Assembly (NCBI GenBank): GCA_015680685.1 | Contig: MNCI01015984.1 | Span: forward strand, 1,229,625 to 1,293,624 | DNA length: 64,000 nucleotides | Direction: 5' to 3' | Origin: Gnetum montanum | Taxonomy: Eukaryota > Streptophyta > Gnetopsida > Gnetales > Gnetaceae | Shown here: one piece after another, positions 23,149 to 34,599 of the stretch | Position numbering within the stretch: the stretch's first letter is position 1 | Layout: every line of letters starts with the position of its first letter | Program-made: the position numbers and the translations under genes | Notes under the pieces: model-generated | What the model was told of the DNA's origin: nothing | Seen by the model: the letters and a program-made list of their open reading frames with translations, nothing else | The model's database searches: none

Positions 23149-23160
23149 GTTGGGGCTTGA
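23149..23160 (+). promoter_or_regulatory. Polypurine tract of element O
   Basis: GTTGGGGCTTGA immediately precedes the TGTTGA start of the 3' LTR; purine-rich but not perfect. Confidence 0.55.
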
Positions 23161-24973
23161 TGTTGACTCAACATCGCCCATGAATGGGGCCTTATCATTA
23201 ACTTAAAAACTTAATTTTCCATTAATAGAACAATAATCAAATTGAGAATTCAAATTGAAAGTAGTGTTCCCATAAAACTAAAACAACTTTTGCTATCAAT
23301 TAGACAACACTAGTGCTTTCTTAGTACACCAGTGTTGCTCACCATCAAGGCCAAGACTTAGTACAAGCACCTTGATTGCTGATCTTTTCTACTCTTCCAC
23401 CACAATACAACATTTTGCTTGTTTACTAACACATGTCATTTTTTACTTTCATTGCCACATGAACCCTTTTGTAAAGGTACTGGTGCCACCAAAACCCTCT
23501 TCTACCATCACAACCTATTCATGTGTGTCTTACTTATGTCACTCCAACTCCAATGCTGTGCGTTGTTAGACCTTTGTTGATGTATGTCACTACTCTCAGC
23601 CTTTACACCATCATGCTATTGAAACCCTTTCACTACAATTGTCCCTTACCATCTTTTACGTTCCATCATCTTGTTTTGGAGACACATGCATCGTGTCTAG
23701 TACCTACACCTCCTGCTATTCTTGTGCCTTAGGCACCATGATCTACATAGCAGAAAACCTTGTCGACCTCCTTGCCTTGCCATCCCATGATCCACACCCC
23801 TACGCTACCCACCGCAACAAACCCTACACTGCTGGAACTCTGTCAAATCCCCACGGGTTTTGCTATGGCTTTGCTCACCACTTAAGTCATACTCAAATCA
23901 TGTATCACCATGAGCACTTCACTACTCTACTAATCCCCTTTTTTCTTACTACAACCTCTACACCCATGCCATTTCTTTGTGCCCTTTCACTGCCATGCTC
24001 ATCACCATCTTGCAGTTATGCCCATTCTCCTTACAAGTTGTTGTCGTTCTCTACACCATCATAGCCATATTTCTACAAGAATTTGCTGCTTTTAAGTTTT
24101 ATTTATTTATCTAAAAAAACCAAATATATAATAATAAGAATAATAACCATGGTATATAAGTAAATATGGATATGTTTTTTTTACTAACTTCATGTTTACT
24201 CTCAGTTATTTTTATAATTTATTGATTGATTTACTTAGTGGATTTTATAATTTGATTATTAACTTACTCTCAGCTATTGATTGATAAGAAAATATGGAGA
24301 AAAATAAGGAGGACGACAAGGATGTATGGGCTCTAAAAGCCCATACACATAGATGAAGAGGAAGAGGATCATCATCAATAGAGAAGAAAGAAAAGTCTCT
24401 TGGCTTCTCTCTTTTTCTTTTCGTATCTTGCTTCTTCTTTCCTTCTCTTGTTTCATCTCACCATCTCATCATCCTATGCCCCTTTTCCCTTTCAATATTA
24501 GTGTTGTTGCTGCTACATGCAACTCATTGCTTGGTGCCAGCATTATTACCTTTAATTAGTTACTATTTGATGATTGTTTCTGTTATTGCTATTAGTCATT
24601 ACAGGATGGTGTTTTTGATTGCAAGTTGTCGATACCACTTGTTATAGCTTCTATGTACTATTTCCATGGCTACTTGCAACCATTAATGAATTTGCTAAGT
24701 TCTCTCTTTTCTCTGCTTCTTGTTATTTTCCTTTTAAATATTATGATCTTTCAAAATTATTTCATCTTCAATATTTCTATTTGAAAATAATTTAATATCT
24801 TTATATTTAGTGATTTTATTTAAATTATTAGTCACGTTTCTCTTCCACTCAAGACTACTCCCAGTCTAGCCGTGCCCATAAGCAAGGCGCCTTAGGCAAT
24901 AGACTTGTAAAATTAAGCACTTAAGGGCGTTATGCATTAGTGTGCCTTTACAGCTCAAAATTTCACATCAACA
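23161..24973 (+). repeat. 3' LTR of element O
   Basis: 1813 bp, TGTTGA...TCAACA. The TATA box present in the 5' LTR is changed to TCTAAAAG near 24332. Target copy CATTT follows at 24974. The open frame 23639-24064 corresponds to the 5' LTR frame at 809-1240. Confidence 0.9.
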
Positions 24974-26706
24974 CATTTCTCCTTTCATTGGGACCTCTCT
25001 TATTTGAGAGACCTAAACTTATCAGATAATTATTTAATTGGATCCATTCCTACCATCTTTGGAATGATTTCTAGGCTTATTAGGCTTGACCTCAACAATA
25101 ATATTTTAGATGGTGTTATTCCATAAGAGCATAGCATAATCTCCACTACGTGAGCACTTGATCTCTCATCTAATGACCTCTCAGGATCCATTCCTTCATT
25201 TCAACTCCTTATTTGCATCTTTCATTTAATCAATTGCAAGGATCCAGTCTTGCCTCCTTTGGAATGCTTTCTAAGCTTGTTAGGCTTGACCTTAGCCATA
25301 ATAATTTGAGTGGTGTTATTTCATTAGATATTGGCAAAATCTCCTCTATGCAAACACCTGATCTCTCATATAATACCCTCTCAGGAGCCCTTCCTTTGTT
25401 TCTAAACCTGTCATTCCTTTCTTCTTTGAATCTTTCATCTAATTATTATTTGAATGGATCTATTCCTACCTCCTTTGGAATGATTTCTAAGCTTTTTAGG
25501 CTTGATCTTAGCCATAATGATTTGAGTGGTGTTATTCTGCTAGAGATTGGAAAAATCTCCTCCATGCAAATTATTGATCTCTTAGACAATGCCCTCTTAT
25601 GAGCCATTTCTTTATTTCAAAACCTATCATCCTTTTCTTTCCTAGATCTTTCTTATACTCATTTACATGGCATCTTCCCTTCTAAGGTAGGATCGTTGTA
25701 TTCAACATGTTATTTAGATCTTTCTAGGAATAGGTTGAGTGACAACATACCTCACAAACTACCTAAGTTATGATTATAGTTGCATAATTTTCTATTTGAC
25801 ATTTATAACAATTCTTTCAATGGAACCCTCTCATTGTGGTTGTTTTTTGTTGAAAAAATTTGTGAGTTGGATTTATCTTATAATGATTTTGAAGGATCAC
25901 TACCTTGCGCTAAGAATAGGGTCAATGAACAACTATTTTTAGATGGAAATCCAAGGATTCATTTCCATTGTGCATTAGGAAAAGAAAGGATTTTCATCCT
26001 AGGCATTAGGACAGCTTGTAGTATGGTGTCTCTTAGTGTTTTTATTGTTGCACATCTTCTGTAAATGGAAATAAATCCAAAATAGGAAATCCTTATCCTG
26101 GGTAGGTCCAAAATATAGTAAAGTGTTTGAGTACGAACTGGTTATTGCAATAGACAACTTTAGCGAACATAATTTGGTAGGCACTGAAGGTTTTTTGCAT
26201 GTTTACTATCGAATTCTTCCTAGTTTAGAATGTATGGTAGTCAAGGTGTTCTATGGCTTGGACTTGGAGGACGATGATGAATAATGAACTACTGTTGAGA
26301 CAAAATTTTTGAGAGAATGTCATACTTTGGGGTAGATCAGACACTAAAATTTGATCAAGAGAATCACTACATGTTGTGGGGAGAATATAAGAGCTCTCAT
26401 TTTGTAGTTCATGCCCAATGGGAATCTCCATCAATTGCTTCATCTACCATCACACTTTAGGCAGCTTATGTCACTGAGCCTTAGAGCTAGACAACTACTC
26501 ATTAAAGATATTCCCTGTGCTCTTTCTTACCTACATAATGACTGCTATCTCACTCTAATACATTGTGATATGAAACCCCACAATGTTCTTTTGAACAAGG
26601 ATATGACTACTTGTCTCTTTGATTTTTGACATGGTAAGAATTATGGAGACTTCAAGCATGGTAGCTTCTGTCAGATTAAAAGGCTCTATTGGGTACATTG
26701 CTCCTG
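24974..26706 (+). pseudogene. LRR receptor-like kinase, LRR region and kinase N-lobe (continuation of 32-302)
   Basis: LRRs start right after the target duplication, with repeats of about 24 residues of pattern L-x-x-L-x-L-S-x-N-x-L-x-G-x-I-P (24990-25930). One unit containing F-G-M-[I/L]-S-K-L-x-R-L-D-L-S-H-N recurs at 25058, 25258 and 25474. A short region follows with the hydrophobic stretch I-R-T-A-C-S-M-V-S-L-S-V-F-I-V-A-H (about 26005-26060, transmembrane). The kinase has a degenerate glycine loop G-T-E-G-F-L-H-V-Y (about 26180), V-V-K-V (26240, catalytic Lys) and the catalytic loop I-H-C-D-M-K-P-H-N-V-L-L (26560-26595). The Cys before the catalytic Asp makes it a non-RD kinase. D-F-G is broken (D-F-stop at 26622-26630), then G-S-I-G-Y-I-A-P. 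Non-RD kinases with this loop are typical of LRR-XII immune receptors; the ligand is unknown. Several stops and frameshifts. Confidence 0.85.
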
Positions 26707-26836
26707 CTAAGTTTTTAGTATTTACATATTCTATCTTTGTTGATGAGAAATCCTAGTAATTGAGGACATGATTCATTTTAATGATGCTTTTTTTGCTAGG
26801 TTAGCAAAATGATGTTTTAATAAAATGAAAATGTAG
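26707..26836 (+). other. Probable intron in the kinase domain (130 bp)
   Basis: The kinase frame reads I-A-P up to 26706 and continues as E-Y-G from 26837 if 130 bp are removed, splitting the Glu codon after its first base. The 3' end is TGTAG; the 5' end is CTAAG where GTAAG is expected, a single G-to-C change. LRR-XII kinases often have one intron near this A-P-E motif. A second candidate acceptor, GCTAG, lies near 26790. Confidence 0.6.
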
Positions 26837-27203
26837 AGTATGGGATAAGGGTGGAGCCTTGGAGTAGAGGACATGTGTATAATTTTGACATGATGGTGTT
26901 AGAAGTGTTGACATGAACCAAACCCACAGATGAGGAGATATTGGAGGAGCATAGGATTTATAAGTGGGTTTTTATGGCATTGATGGAATGCATAGGGCAT
27001 TGGTATCCTCTCATCTATGATTGAGATAGACAACATGAGATGTCAACTTTAAGCATTGCACATATCTCACTTTTGGAGCAACTCTTTAAGGTGGGTGTGT
27101 GATGCTATTGCCAAGAACCCCATGTAAGGTCCACCATGGGAGAAGTGGAGGGACTTTTGTGTAAGCTATATATGCAAGTGATAGTTGAGGAACATAATGG
27201 ATC
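26837..27203 (+). pseudogene. LRR receptor-like kinase, last exon (kinase C-lobe)
   Basis: Continues the kinase: E-Y-G, H-V-Y-N-F-D-M-M-V-L-E-V-L-T (kinase region IX, where Asp-V-Y-S-F-G is usual), K-P-T-D-E-E, and near the end R-S-T-M-G-E-V-E-G-L-L, the usual closing helix. TGA at the Arg before T-K-P-T and another before the last Cys disrupt it. The gene end is fused to the truncated end of element D near 27204; no natural stop or 3' UTR is visible. Confidence 0.75.
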
Positions 27204-27946
27204 AGTACCAACAATGGAGGAGCCACTCCATTGCTTCTAGTTTTATACTCTAGTTCTAAGGTAGTGGCATCTCAATTTGATTTGTAACTACTACCTATCC
27301 CTTAAAGACTTTACTTCTAGAAGGGGGTTGTTGTAGGATACTTAAAATTGTGAGCTTGGAGCATCACCACAACTATAAGGTTCTTGTGTAAGTGTGGCTT
27401 GGCTCATGATTAAAGGTTCTTGTGGGATCATCTTTTTTCTTAATACATTTCATATTTGACCAGCTTCAATCATGAGGTCCTTATGGAAGCCAAATTCATT
27501 TTGTAAGGGTTGTTCACATTGCATTATTCTGACTTGAAATTGTTAGGTGCCTTTACAACAAAAGAAACTAAGTTTAATATAACATACCCTTTCCACCTTA
27601 ATGACTCATCTAAGCAGGTATTAATAGAAACCAAACACTAATAAGCATTACCCTAAATTGAGCTATTTAGTCATCTTGACTTATGAACATTGTACTTAAA
27701 GAATATTATTTAAAAATAATAAAGTTTATTATGTATAAGACACTTATTAATATAAGGCTCACCCTTAGTAGTTGGATTTTAGGTTTAAACCTACTTATCT
27801 CAAGGTAGGGGGATTTTTCCTTCTCCCTTGCATTCTAGATGTGATGCTACCGAATTCTTTATAGTTCCAAATAACAATAGAAAATACTCTTACCCTCTAC
27901 ATTTTTCAAGGTGAAAGTTGTAAACCGGAAGTACCTTTTTATTAGT
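27204..27946 (-). other. 3' noncoding region of element D
   Basis: Homologous to 62700-63404 (copy F) and to about 51035-51797 (deleted copy). On the sense strand it keeps a decayed version of the frame at 62791-63072 in F. The left boundary is set where similarity to F fades into LRR-RLK coding sequence (27190-27210). Confidence 0.65.
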
Positions 27947-29250
27947 TTATTCAATGACATAAGAGTCTTGTTGAGGGGTATGTTTAAGAGCTAAGACTTC
28001 TAAAGGAATTTTGTTATGTAAGTCATTTGTAGTGAGATAAGTTGTGTTACTTAGCTCTATTAGTTCATCTTCTCTAGGTTCCTCAATTTTGTGTTGATGA
28101 TATAACTTAAGAATTTGTCAATTGACTAGGAATGTAGTTGAGGAATCATCAATAGGTGATATTAAGACACTTTCATTTGCATGGGATTGGACAACTAAAT
28201 AAGGGCCTTCCCATCTAGTTGTTAATTTCCTTGGAAATTTATGTAATCCCATGTTATAAAGAAGGACTCTATCACCTGTTGAAAAATGTTTTTTAAGGAG
28301 ATTTTTATCATGTAATATTTTCATTTTTTTTACAATCTTTTGTTTATCAAGAGCATGAGCCACATTTCGTCAAGTTCGTGAAGTAGGTTGAGTTAAGTGA
28401 TTTGGTTCATGTCTTTATCAAAGTTGAGTTATTAGGCTAATCTAAGAGATTGATATTTCAATTCAATCGATAATAGACATAATTTACCATAAATCAATTG
28501 ATAGGGTGAATATCATAAACTTGGTTAACAAGTAATTTTATAAGCCCAAAGTGCATCTTGAAATTTTTCAAACCAATCCTTCCCTTTAGCACATATAGTT
28601 TTCGTTAAGTTATTCAAGATATTTCTCTTAACATTCTCTACTTGGCCATTTGTTTAAGGATGATAGGCAATAGCTATCTTATGTTGGATACCACAAGAGT
28701 TAAGGAACTTTTCTATAATTTTATTGACAAAATGGATTTCTTAGTCATTAATGATTGCCCATAGAGTCCTAAAATGTGTTAAAATATTTTCTCTAAGAAA
28801 TGCTACAACTACCTTAACATCATTTGTTCGAGTGGCTTTTGCTTCTACCCATTTGGTGACATAATTTATATAAACCAAAATGTATTGATATTCATTAGAT
28901 GGTGGGAATGGTACTAGGAAATCTATACCCCATACATCAAATGGTTTTGCAATCAAAATTGGTTATAAGGGCATTTCATGTCTCCTTGTGATGGCCCCCA
29001 TTCATTGAAATTTATCACATTCTTGCACATACTTATGTGCATATTTAAAGATTGAGGGCTAATAAAATCCACTTTGTAAAATTTTAATTGCAATAAGTGG
29101 CCACCTCGTAAGTTGTCATGACATAGACGTAGAATTTCTTATTGTTCATTCTCAGCTACACATTTCCTTGCTATATTATCCTTATAGATTCGATAGAGAT
29201 ATAAACTACTCCAAATGTATCTAGATACGATGCATAGGAAACATTTTTTT
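27947..29250 (-). pseudogene. integrase of element D
   Basis: Minus strand. The core starts at P-F-D-V-W-G-I-D-F (28945, first Asp) and includes T-K-W-V-E-A, I-I-N-D near 28745 (second Asp), then A-Y-H-P and N-G-Q-V-E-N with the catalytic Glu near 28640. The C-terminal end (28363-28118) contains G-D-R-V-L-L-Y-N, F-P-R-K-L and R-W-E-G-P-Y, the GPY motif. The pol frame ends at TAA 27947-27949 after S-Y-V-I-E. Interspersed stops, so no function. Confidence 0.82.
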
Positions 29251-29373
29251 TTCTTTCTTAGTCCAATTGGTGGGGGTTTTCATAGTGGCTAGATAATAGG
29301 CTATATCTATAAACCAAGGATCCTTCCTTGTGGTAAAGAGTTGTTCATTAGTAAATTCATCATAAAAGTATCC

Positions 29374-29700
29374 TTATATTTGATTTTTGTTGGTAGTTTC
29401 TAGCCTAGAAATATTATCTGACACTACATTTTCCCTACCCCTTTTATTTAAAATATCTAGGTCAAATTCTTGGAGTAATAAGAACCATCTCATTATTGTT
29501 GCATTTTCTATTTTTTTGGTAGCTAAGAATTTAATGGCTAAATGATCAGTATATACTCTGGTTTCATATGCTATTAAATAATGTCTAAATTTGTCTAGAG
29601 CATATACAATGGCCAATAATTCTTTTTCTATAGTTGCATAATTCACTTGAGCTTGGTCTAGACTTTTGGACACATAATAAATCACTCTTGGTTTATTATC
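29374..29700 (-). pseudogene. RNaseH of element D
   Basis: Open from 29685 to 29374 on the minus strand: Y-A-T-I-E-K-E-L-L-A-I-V-Y-A-L-D-K-F (catalytic Glu), V-Y-T-D-H-L-A-I-K (catalytic Asp), R-W-F-L-L-L-Q-E-F-D, then R-G-R-E-N-V-V-S-D. Removes template RNA during reverse transcription. The first catalytic Asp lies upstream in a disrupted part. Confidence 0.85.
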
Positions 29701-29764
29701 AATGTATTTCCCTAAAACTGCCCCTACTGCTAGTCACTAGCATTACGCATCAAATCAAATGGAT

Positions 29765-30600
29765 AATCCTAATTAAGTACATTTAATATCGGGGGTGTAG
29801 TGACTCGTTTTTTAATTCCAAGAATGCTTCTTGACAGTCATTAGTCCAAACAAATGAAGCATCTTTTTCTAGGAGCATGTATAATGGTTTAGCAGTTTTG
29901 AAAAAGTATTTGATAAACCTCCTATAATACCCAGTGTGTCCTAGTAAAGATTGAAGAGTTTTTAAATTAGTTGGAGCTAGAAGAGTAGCTATGGCCCTTA
30001 CTTTTTCATCATTAATCCTTATCCCATTTTTAGAAAAAACATGTCCTATCATGATACTACTTGTAACCATCAAGTGACTCTTTTCCCAACTTAATTTTAA
30101 ATTCTTATTAATACATCTATCTAAGAAATTTTCAAGATGTTTCAAAGTTTCATCATAAGTGTTCCCATAAACTGAAAAATCATCCATAAAGACCTTAACA
30201 TAATCTTCTAACATATTAGAAGAGACTAAGATAATAGCTCTTTGAAAATTTATTGGAGCATTACAAAGACCAAAGGGCATTCCTTTATAAACAAAAGTTC
30301 CATAAGGACATGTGAATGTTATTTTGTGCTGGTGTTTCGAGGCAATAGCTACTTGATTGTAGGCACTAAATCCATCCAAAAAATAATAATACTCATGTCA
30401 TTCTAGCTTTTCTAGAATTTGGTCTATGTATGGTAATGGAAAATGATGCATTTTTATATTATGTTTTAATCTTCTATAATCCACACAAGCTCTTCATTTT
30501 CCACCTTTTTTGGGACACTACAGTAATGGGGCTTACCCATTCACTATCAGATATTGGGTAAATGATCCCTTCTTTCCAAATTTTTGAAATCTCTTACTTA
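29765..30600 (-). pseudogene. reverse transcriptase of element D
   Basis: The longest open piece is 30379-29783 (198 codons). Motifs: D-G-F-S-A-Y-N-Q-V, T-F-T-C-P-Y-G-T-F, M-P-F-G-L-C-N-A-P, and V-F-M-D-D-F-S-V-Y-G with the catalytic Asp pair intact. Then come L-S-W-E-K-S-H-L-M and L-L-G-H-T-G-Y-Y-R-R-F. Upstream (30600-30380) lies W-V-S-P-I-T-V-V, out of frame or with stops. This is the best-preserved enzyme domain in the window. Confidence 0.88.
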
Positions 30601-31094
30601 ACAATTTGTTTTAAGGTTGGATTAATTTGTCTTAGGGGGATTTTGACTAGTTTCACATTATCCTCTAGATAGATATGGTGTTGGAAAATGTTGGATGAGA
30701 TTCCTTGGTGAAGGTCCTCATAACTCCACTTAAAATGCCTCTGACTTCCTATGTGAGACTTCTAATAATTGTCCTTCTTGTTCATTAGTAAGTTTGGAAT
30801 TTATTATGATCTATAAAAACATACTTAAGTGTACTAGGTAGTTTTCTAAGATCTAAGGAATCTTTATTTGAAGGTTGACTTATTTCTCCAATAATCACTA
30901 AGCCCAAATTCAAAATCTAGTTAAGGAGATCTTGTTGTTCTTTAGTTGAGGGGTCTAAAGGTCCTTCCTCAAAATTATTCAATACTAAGATTTCCCTATC
31001 TTATGCCATTGCTGAAGTGGGTGGAGTGTAGATCATTCATGCTTCCTTCAAGTTTGCATCTTCTTTTACCTTATTATGTATATTTAGTGTAATA
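30601..31094 (-). pseudogene. protease-to-reverse-transcriptase linker of element D
   Basis: Continues the pol region between the RT start and the E insertion. Stops in every frame; no motif beyond a general match to pol layout. Confidence 0.5.
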
Positions 31095-31099
31095 GTAAG
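31095..31099. repeat. Target site duplication GTAAG of element E (partner 46461-46465)
   Basis: Perfect 5-bp copies flank E; it lies just after the protease of D. Confidence 0.9.
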
Positions 31100-31937
31100 T
31101 GATGACTCTTGTTTAGACATGCTCTAATATTGGAGCCCTGATATCAAATACTTGATATTGAACCCCAAGATGTGATGTCGAATATCCGATATTGCAGGGT
31201 ATATGCTAGCCTATAAATATAGTGCTTGGGCATACAATTTGGTAATAGTTTTTTCAATAGAGTAGCCAAAATCTTGTAGTTTTATTCCATAATCTTAGAG
31301 CATAGTTAGTGAGTGTCTATAGAGTAGATCTGAGTTAGTTGTATGAAGCCTTATTTGAGTGCCAATGTACCTAGACACATTCCATGAATGACAATAAGAT
31401 CTAGATTGATTCTTATTCATTACAGAACTTTGACTTAGATTAGATTTACTTTCCATGTAATTTATTTTTCATGTACTTAGTTAATATTTACATTTCCATG
31501 CATATTAATCAAGCACATAAGTATGACCACTTTGAGCATGCATATGACTCTTGGTAATCCCAAAAACGCTTAATGTTTGGTAACCCAACAACATTATGCA
31601 TGTTCAGGATGTGCATAGATAGTGGGATTAGATACTTATGTTAGGGTAGTTGATTATTAATTAGGAATTACATTAGTTGAATTGATTTAAATTGAGTTTT
31701 AACCTATTGTTAATCGTAGAAAAATAAATTCTCAAATAATAAAAAATCATATGCCTCACTCTAGACTAAACCATACATGACAAAGCTACCACTAGTCCAA
31801 GTGGGAAGACAACGAATTACAATTAAGTCATAACAATCTAGATGCCACAACTAGTCCCATCCATGGGACTCAATTGGATCATGCATGAATGCTTGTGCTT
31901 TGTATGGTTGGATGTAGGGGTACCTCATCGATCATCA
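31100..31937 (+). repeat. 5' LTR of element E
   Basis: TATA box TATAAATA at 31212-31219, preceded by palindromic GATATC/GATATTG microrepeats at about 31138-31200. Paired TTGGTAA motif at about 31548-31590. It ends GGTACCTCATCGATCATCA. Confidence 0.9.
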
Positions 31938-31956
31938 TTGGCATCTTTGTTAGGGA
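31938..31956 (+). promoter_or_regulatory. tRNA-Asp-type primer binding site of E
   Basis: TTGGCATCTTTGTTAGGGA follows the LTR without spacer. It matches TTGGCGCCGTTGCCGGGGA at 13 of 19 positions, with five of the six differences being transitions. Confidence 0.75.
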
Positions 31957-32097
31957 CCTTTTGGTTGTTACGTGTGCTATCTAGGACTTAGTGAAAATTA
32001 TTCAAAATTGATGGAATAAACCCTAGAGTCATATCACACTTTAAAATAACTACAAAAATATTTAAAAGCACATTATGATTTTATTTTCTAACATAAA

Positions 32098-34500
32098 ATG
32101 TCTTCTTCTCACAGAAGTGATTTTCTACTTAAGTCTAATAGAGTTCATTAGTAAGTGCCTCAAAAATACCAAGTGGTATATGCTCCTCTTGATGAGTATG
32201 TACCTAACTTCACCTTCATCCTACACTAGGATGAATTGCTACGGTGACATGACATGAAGGGCAACATTGTGTTGCCACTCAATCGATCCATTTTGGCAAT
32301 GCTCCACCAAACTCTTGTGTGTTTGGAACTCCAAGGAATTCATGTTGAGTACATTATACAAGATAGTAACACTAGGGATTATCATCCCATTGAAGCATAA
32401 CATCTTAGGAATTGATAGCTATAACAATGTTATGAATCTATGAAGGGGAAGTGCTTCAGTGATTTTCCATTCCTATTGTACCAAAAAGATGATGGAGAAC
32501 CCTTCTCTGGGAGTTTTCCATTTAGTGAAAGCCCACTCTTTGACTTTGGTGAAGGAGGTCAAAAATAGAACCTATAATCCATGATCCACAATCTTAGTTT
32601 TGGAAAGAATGGATCTAATGACAAAGGAGGATCCAAAGAGGGTAGTCATGCTAGGGATGTGAACAAAAAAGAAAAAAAGAGCATGATCATGGCTGCCATC
32701 ATCAACAAGGGGGTAGTAGGCACCATGATTATGCTAGTCTTCCTTCTTCTTCACCTTCATCATTATCTTCTTTTTTTTTTTGCCTCTGATAGTAATTGTA
32801 GGGGGCATGACTATGATGGAGGTGACCAACGGGACTGAGATAACAAAAAGGACCATTAGGTGAGCTAAGATCAAGGGCATGGGAATTCAAGAAAGAGCCA
32901 TTGCCATGAATGAAGGGGTAGTAAAGGGAATCATAGGCACCAAAATCAACGCGTTGGTGAGCCTTTACTTGCTACTTGGAGTATGCTAAACATTGTAAAG
33001 GTAGTACAAATTCCCATAAGGTGTGTAAAGGATAGTTGGATCAAAAGGCTAGACTTGAATAATATCTGTTGATATGAAGGAAGATATAACTCATATCCAT
33101 AGAACCATCTCCAAGCTTTCCAAGATGCGTGCACCTTACAGAACATAGAAAATGATTGGCAAAAGCTTAAGTTATTTCCAAGAACACGTATTAAAGAAGC
33201 AGAAAACTAGTACTAGTTCTTAGAATAGGAATTTTTCAAATGATGTAGTACAATGCTTGAATTTTTCTATGAAAAATATCAAACGTACTCCAAAGTATCC
33301 AACTTAAGAAGGTAGATCCAAGGATGAAAACAAGGGATACATGAATCCTTAGATGTCACCATAGGCCTATACTATTCCTTATTGCATAGATGTCCTAGCC
33401 ATGGTTATTCTTAATTTGACCAACTTCACCACATTATAGATAGGCTTCGATCTGAAATGAGGAGAACCCTTGGCATCTATGCCCAAGGGTGACTATCAGA
33501 ATTAAGTGCTTGTTAGATCCAAAGACTGATTGAGTAGGTAGCAAAAGAAGAAGGAGAATTAAGAAAATGAGAAAGTGCAGAAGAGTACAACCGTGATCCT
33601 TCCATTCACAAGAGGGAGGTTCAATTTTGTGACAGTGAGGAAGAATCATCACTTGATGAGGTGGTGAATAGGAAAACTTTCTGCTTCAAAAATTTTAATA
33701 TAAAATTATAGCTAAGGTTGATCAAGTATGGGACTCCAGGATAGCAGATTTCAAGCTATCCTAAAAATTACTAAAGAGTCAAAGGAACAAGGTAGTGATC
33801 ATGGGCGTAGGAGGTATAAGGAAGCTGAACATGCTTATTAAAAAGGTAAGGACAAGATTGTTGTAATAAAGGGAGTTGTAGGAAGCAAATCAAATTATGA
33901 TGATGGATGCGACATCTAACATTATGAACATCCTAAGGAATGTTATCCTATTGCATCACACTTACAGGAATCTAGGGAATATGCCTTGAATCCACGACTA
34001 ACATAAAGGTAAACACCCCAGAAGATTGCCTTATTCTCAAGGAAATTCTAGGCAATTCCACTAGCAACAATAGTATTATCTAAGTGGAACTCCATCGAAA
34101 TCATATGAACATAATCAACAATAGCAGCAACCACAGTGATGGGTGTTGGCATTGCCAAGGTATTAATACCCTTATAGACAACTTGATCCATATGGATATT
34201 ACGTTTAGTAACCCTTGTTTTCACATGAATCTTCTAGTCACATTTCTACTTTTCAACCTCACTACTACCCTCTTGATTATTATCGAACTCATTCTCCACA
34301 TGCAAGGAGGGATACTACCTTTTACCCTTATCCTTCTCTTGTTCCTACACATGCTCCTCCATCCTTCACATAGCTACCACCACCTCCGTCTATGTAGGGT
34401 GAATGCCTAGCTCAATCATAACAATGCAATGCTACCAGGGCCATTAATCTACAACTGGTTCATCAACCAAGTGGTTTAGACACTTGATCAAAGAAAAGAC
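32098..34500 (+). pseudogene. gag of element E
   Basis: ATG at 32098 (M-S-S-S-H-R), then a frame matching N2 and C: Y-A-P-L-D-E-Y-V-P-N-F-T-F-I-L-H. The Ser/His-rich linker lies around 32580-32880. The decayed capsid block is at about 33130-33480. The zinc-knuckle remnant C-D-I, H-Y-E-H-P-K-E-C is at about 33910-33950, and the proline/tyrosine-rich tail at about 34000-34400. Many stops and at least two frame shifts. Confidence 0.75.
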
Positions 34501-34599
34501 CTTTCTTCCAACTCAACAATCCACCTAAGCCCTCACATACATATACAGTTGGCAACCTTGTTCCTCCATCTTCCTTTGTATCAAATTCTTTTGAGTTCC

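Larger units (their letters stand above)
303..24973 (+). mobile_element. Element O: Tat-like Ty3/gypsy LTR retrotransposon inserted in the LRR-RLK gene
   Basis: Two LTRs starting with TGTTGA (mutated to TTTTGA in the 5' copy) and ending with TCAACA bound the element, and CATTT target copies flank it. Order on the plus strand: 5' LTR, gag, protease, integrase C-terminus, polypurine tract, 3' LTR. Reverse transcriptase, RNaseH and the first part of integrase are missing through an internal deletion near 21580. The span is inflated by two later insertions, A in the 5' LTR and N2 between gag and protease. Without them it is about 7.8 kb. The LTRs have diverged substantially and all genes have stops, so it is old and inactive. 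The gag type (F-x-x-T-x-x-G-x-x-x-x-W-F-x-x-L) suggests the Tat branch of non-chromoviral gypsy elements. Confidence 0.88.
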
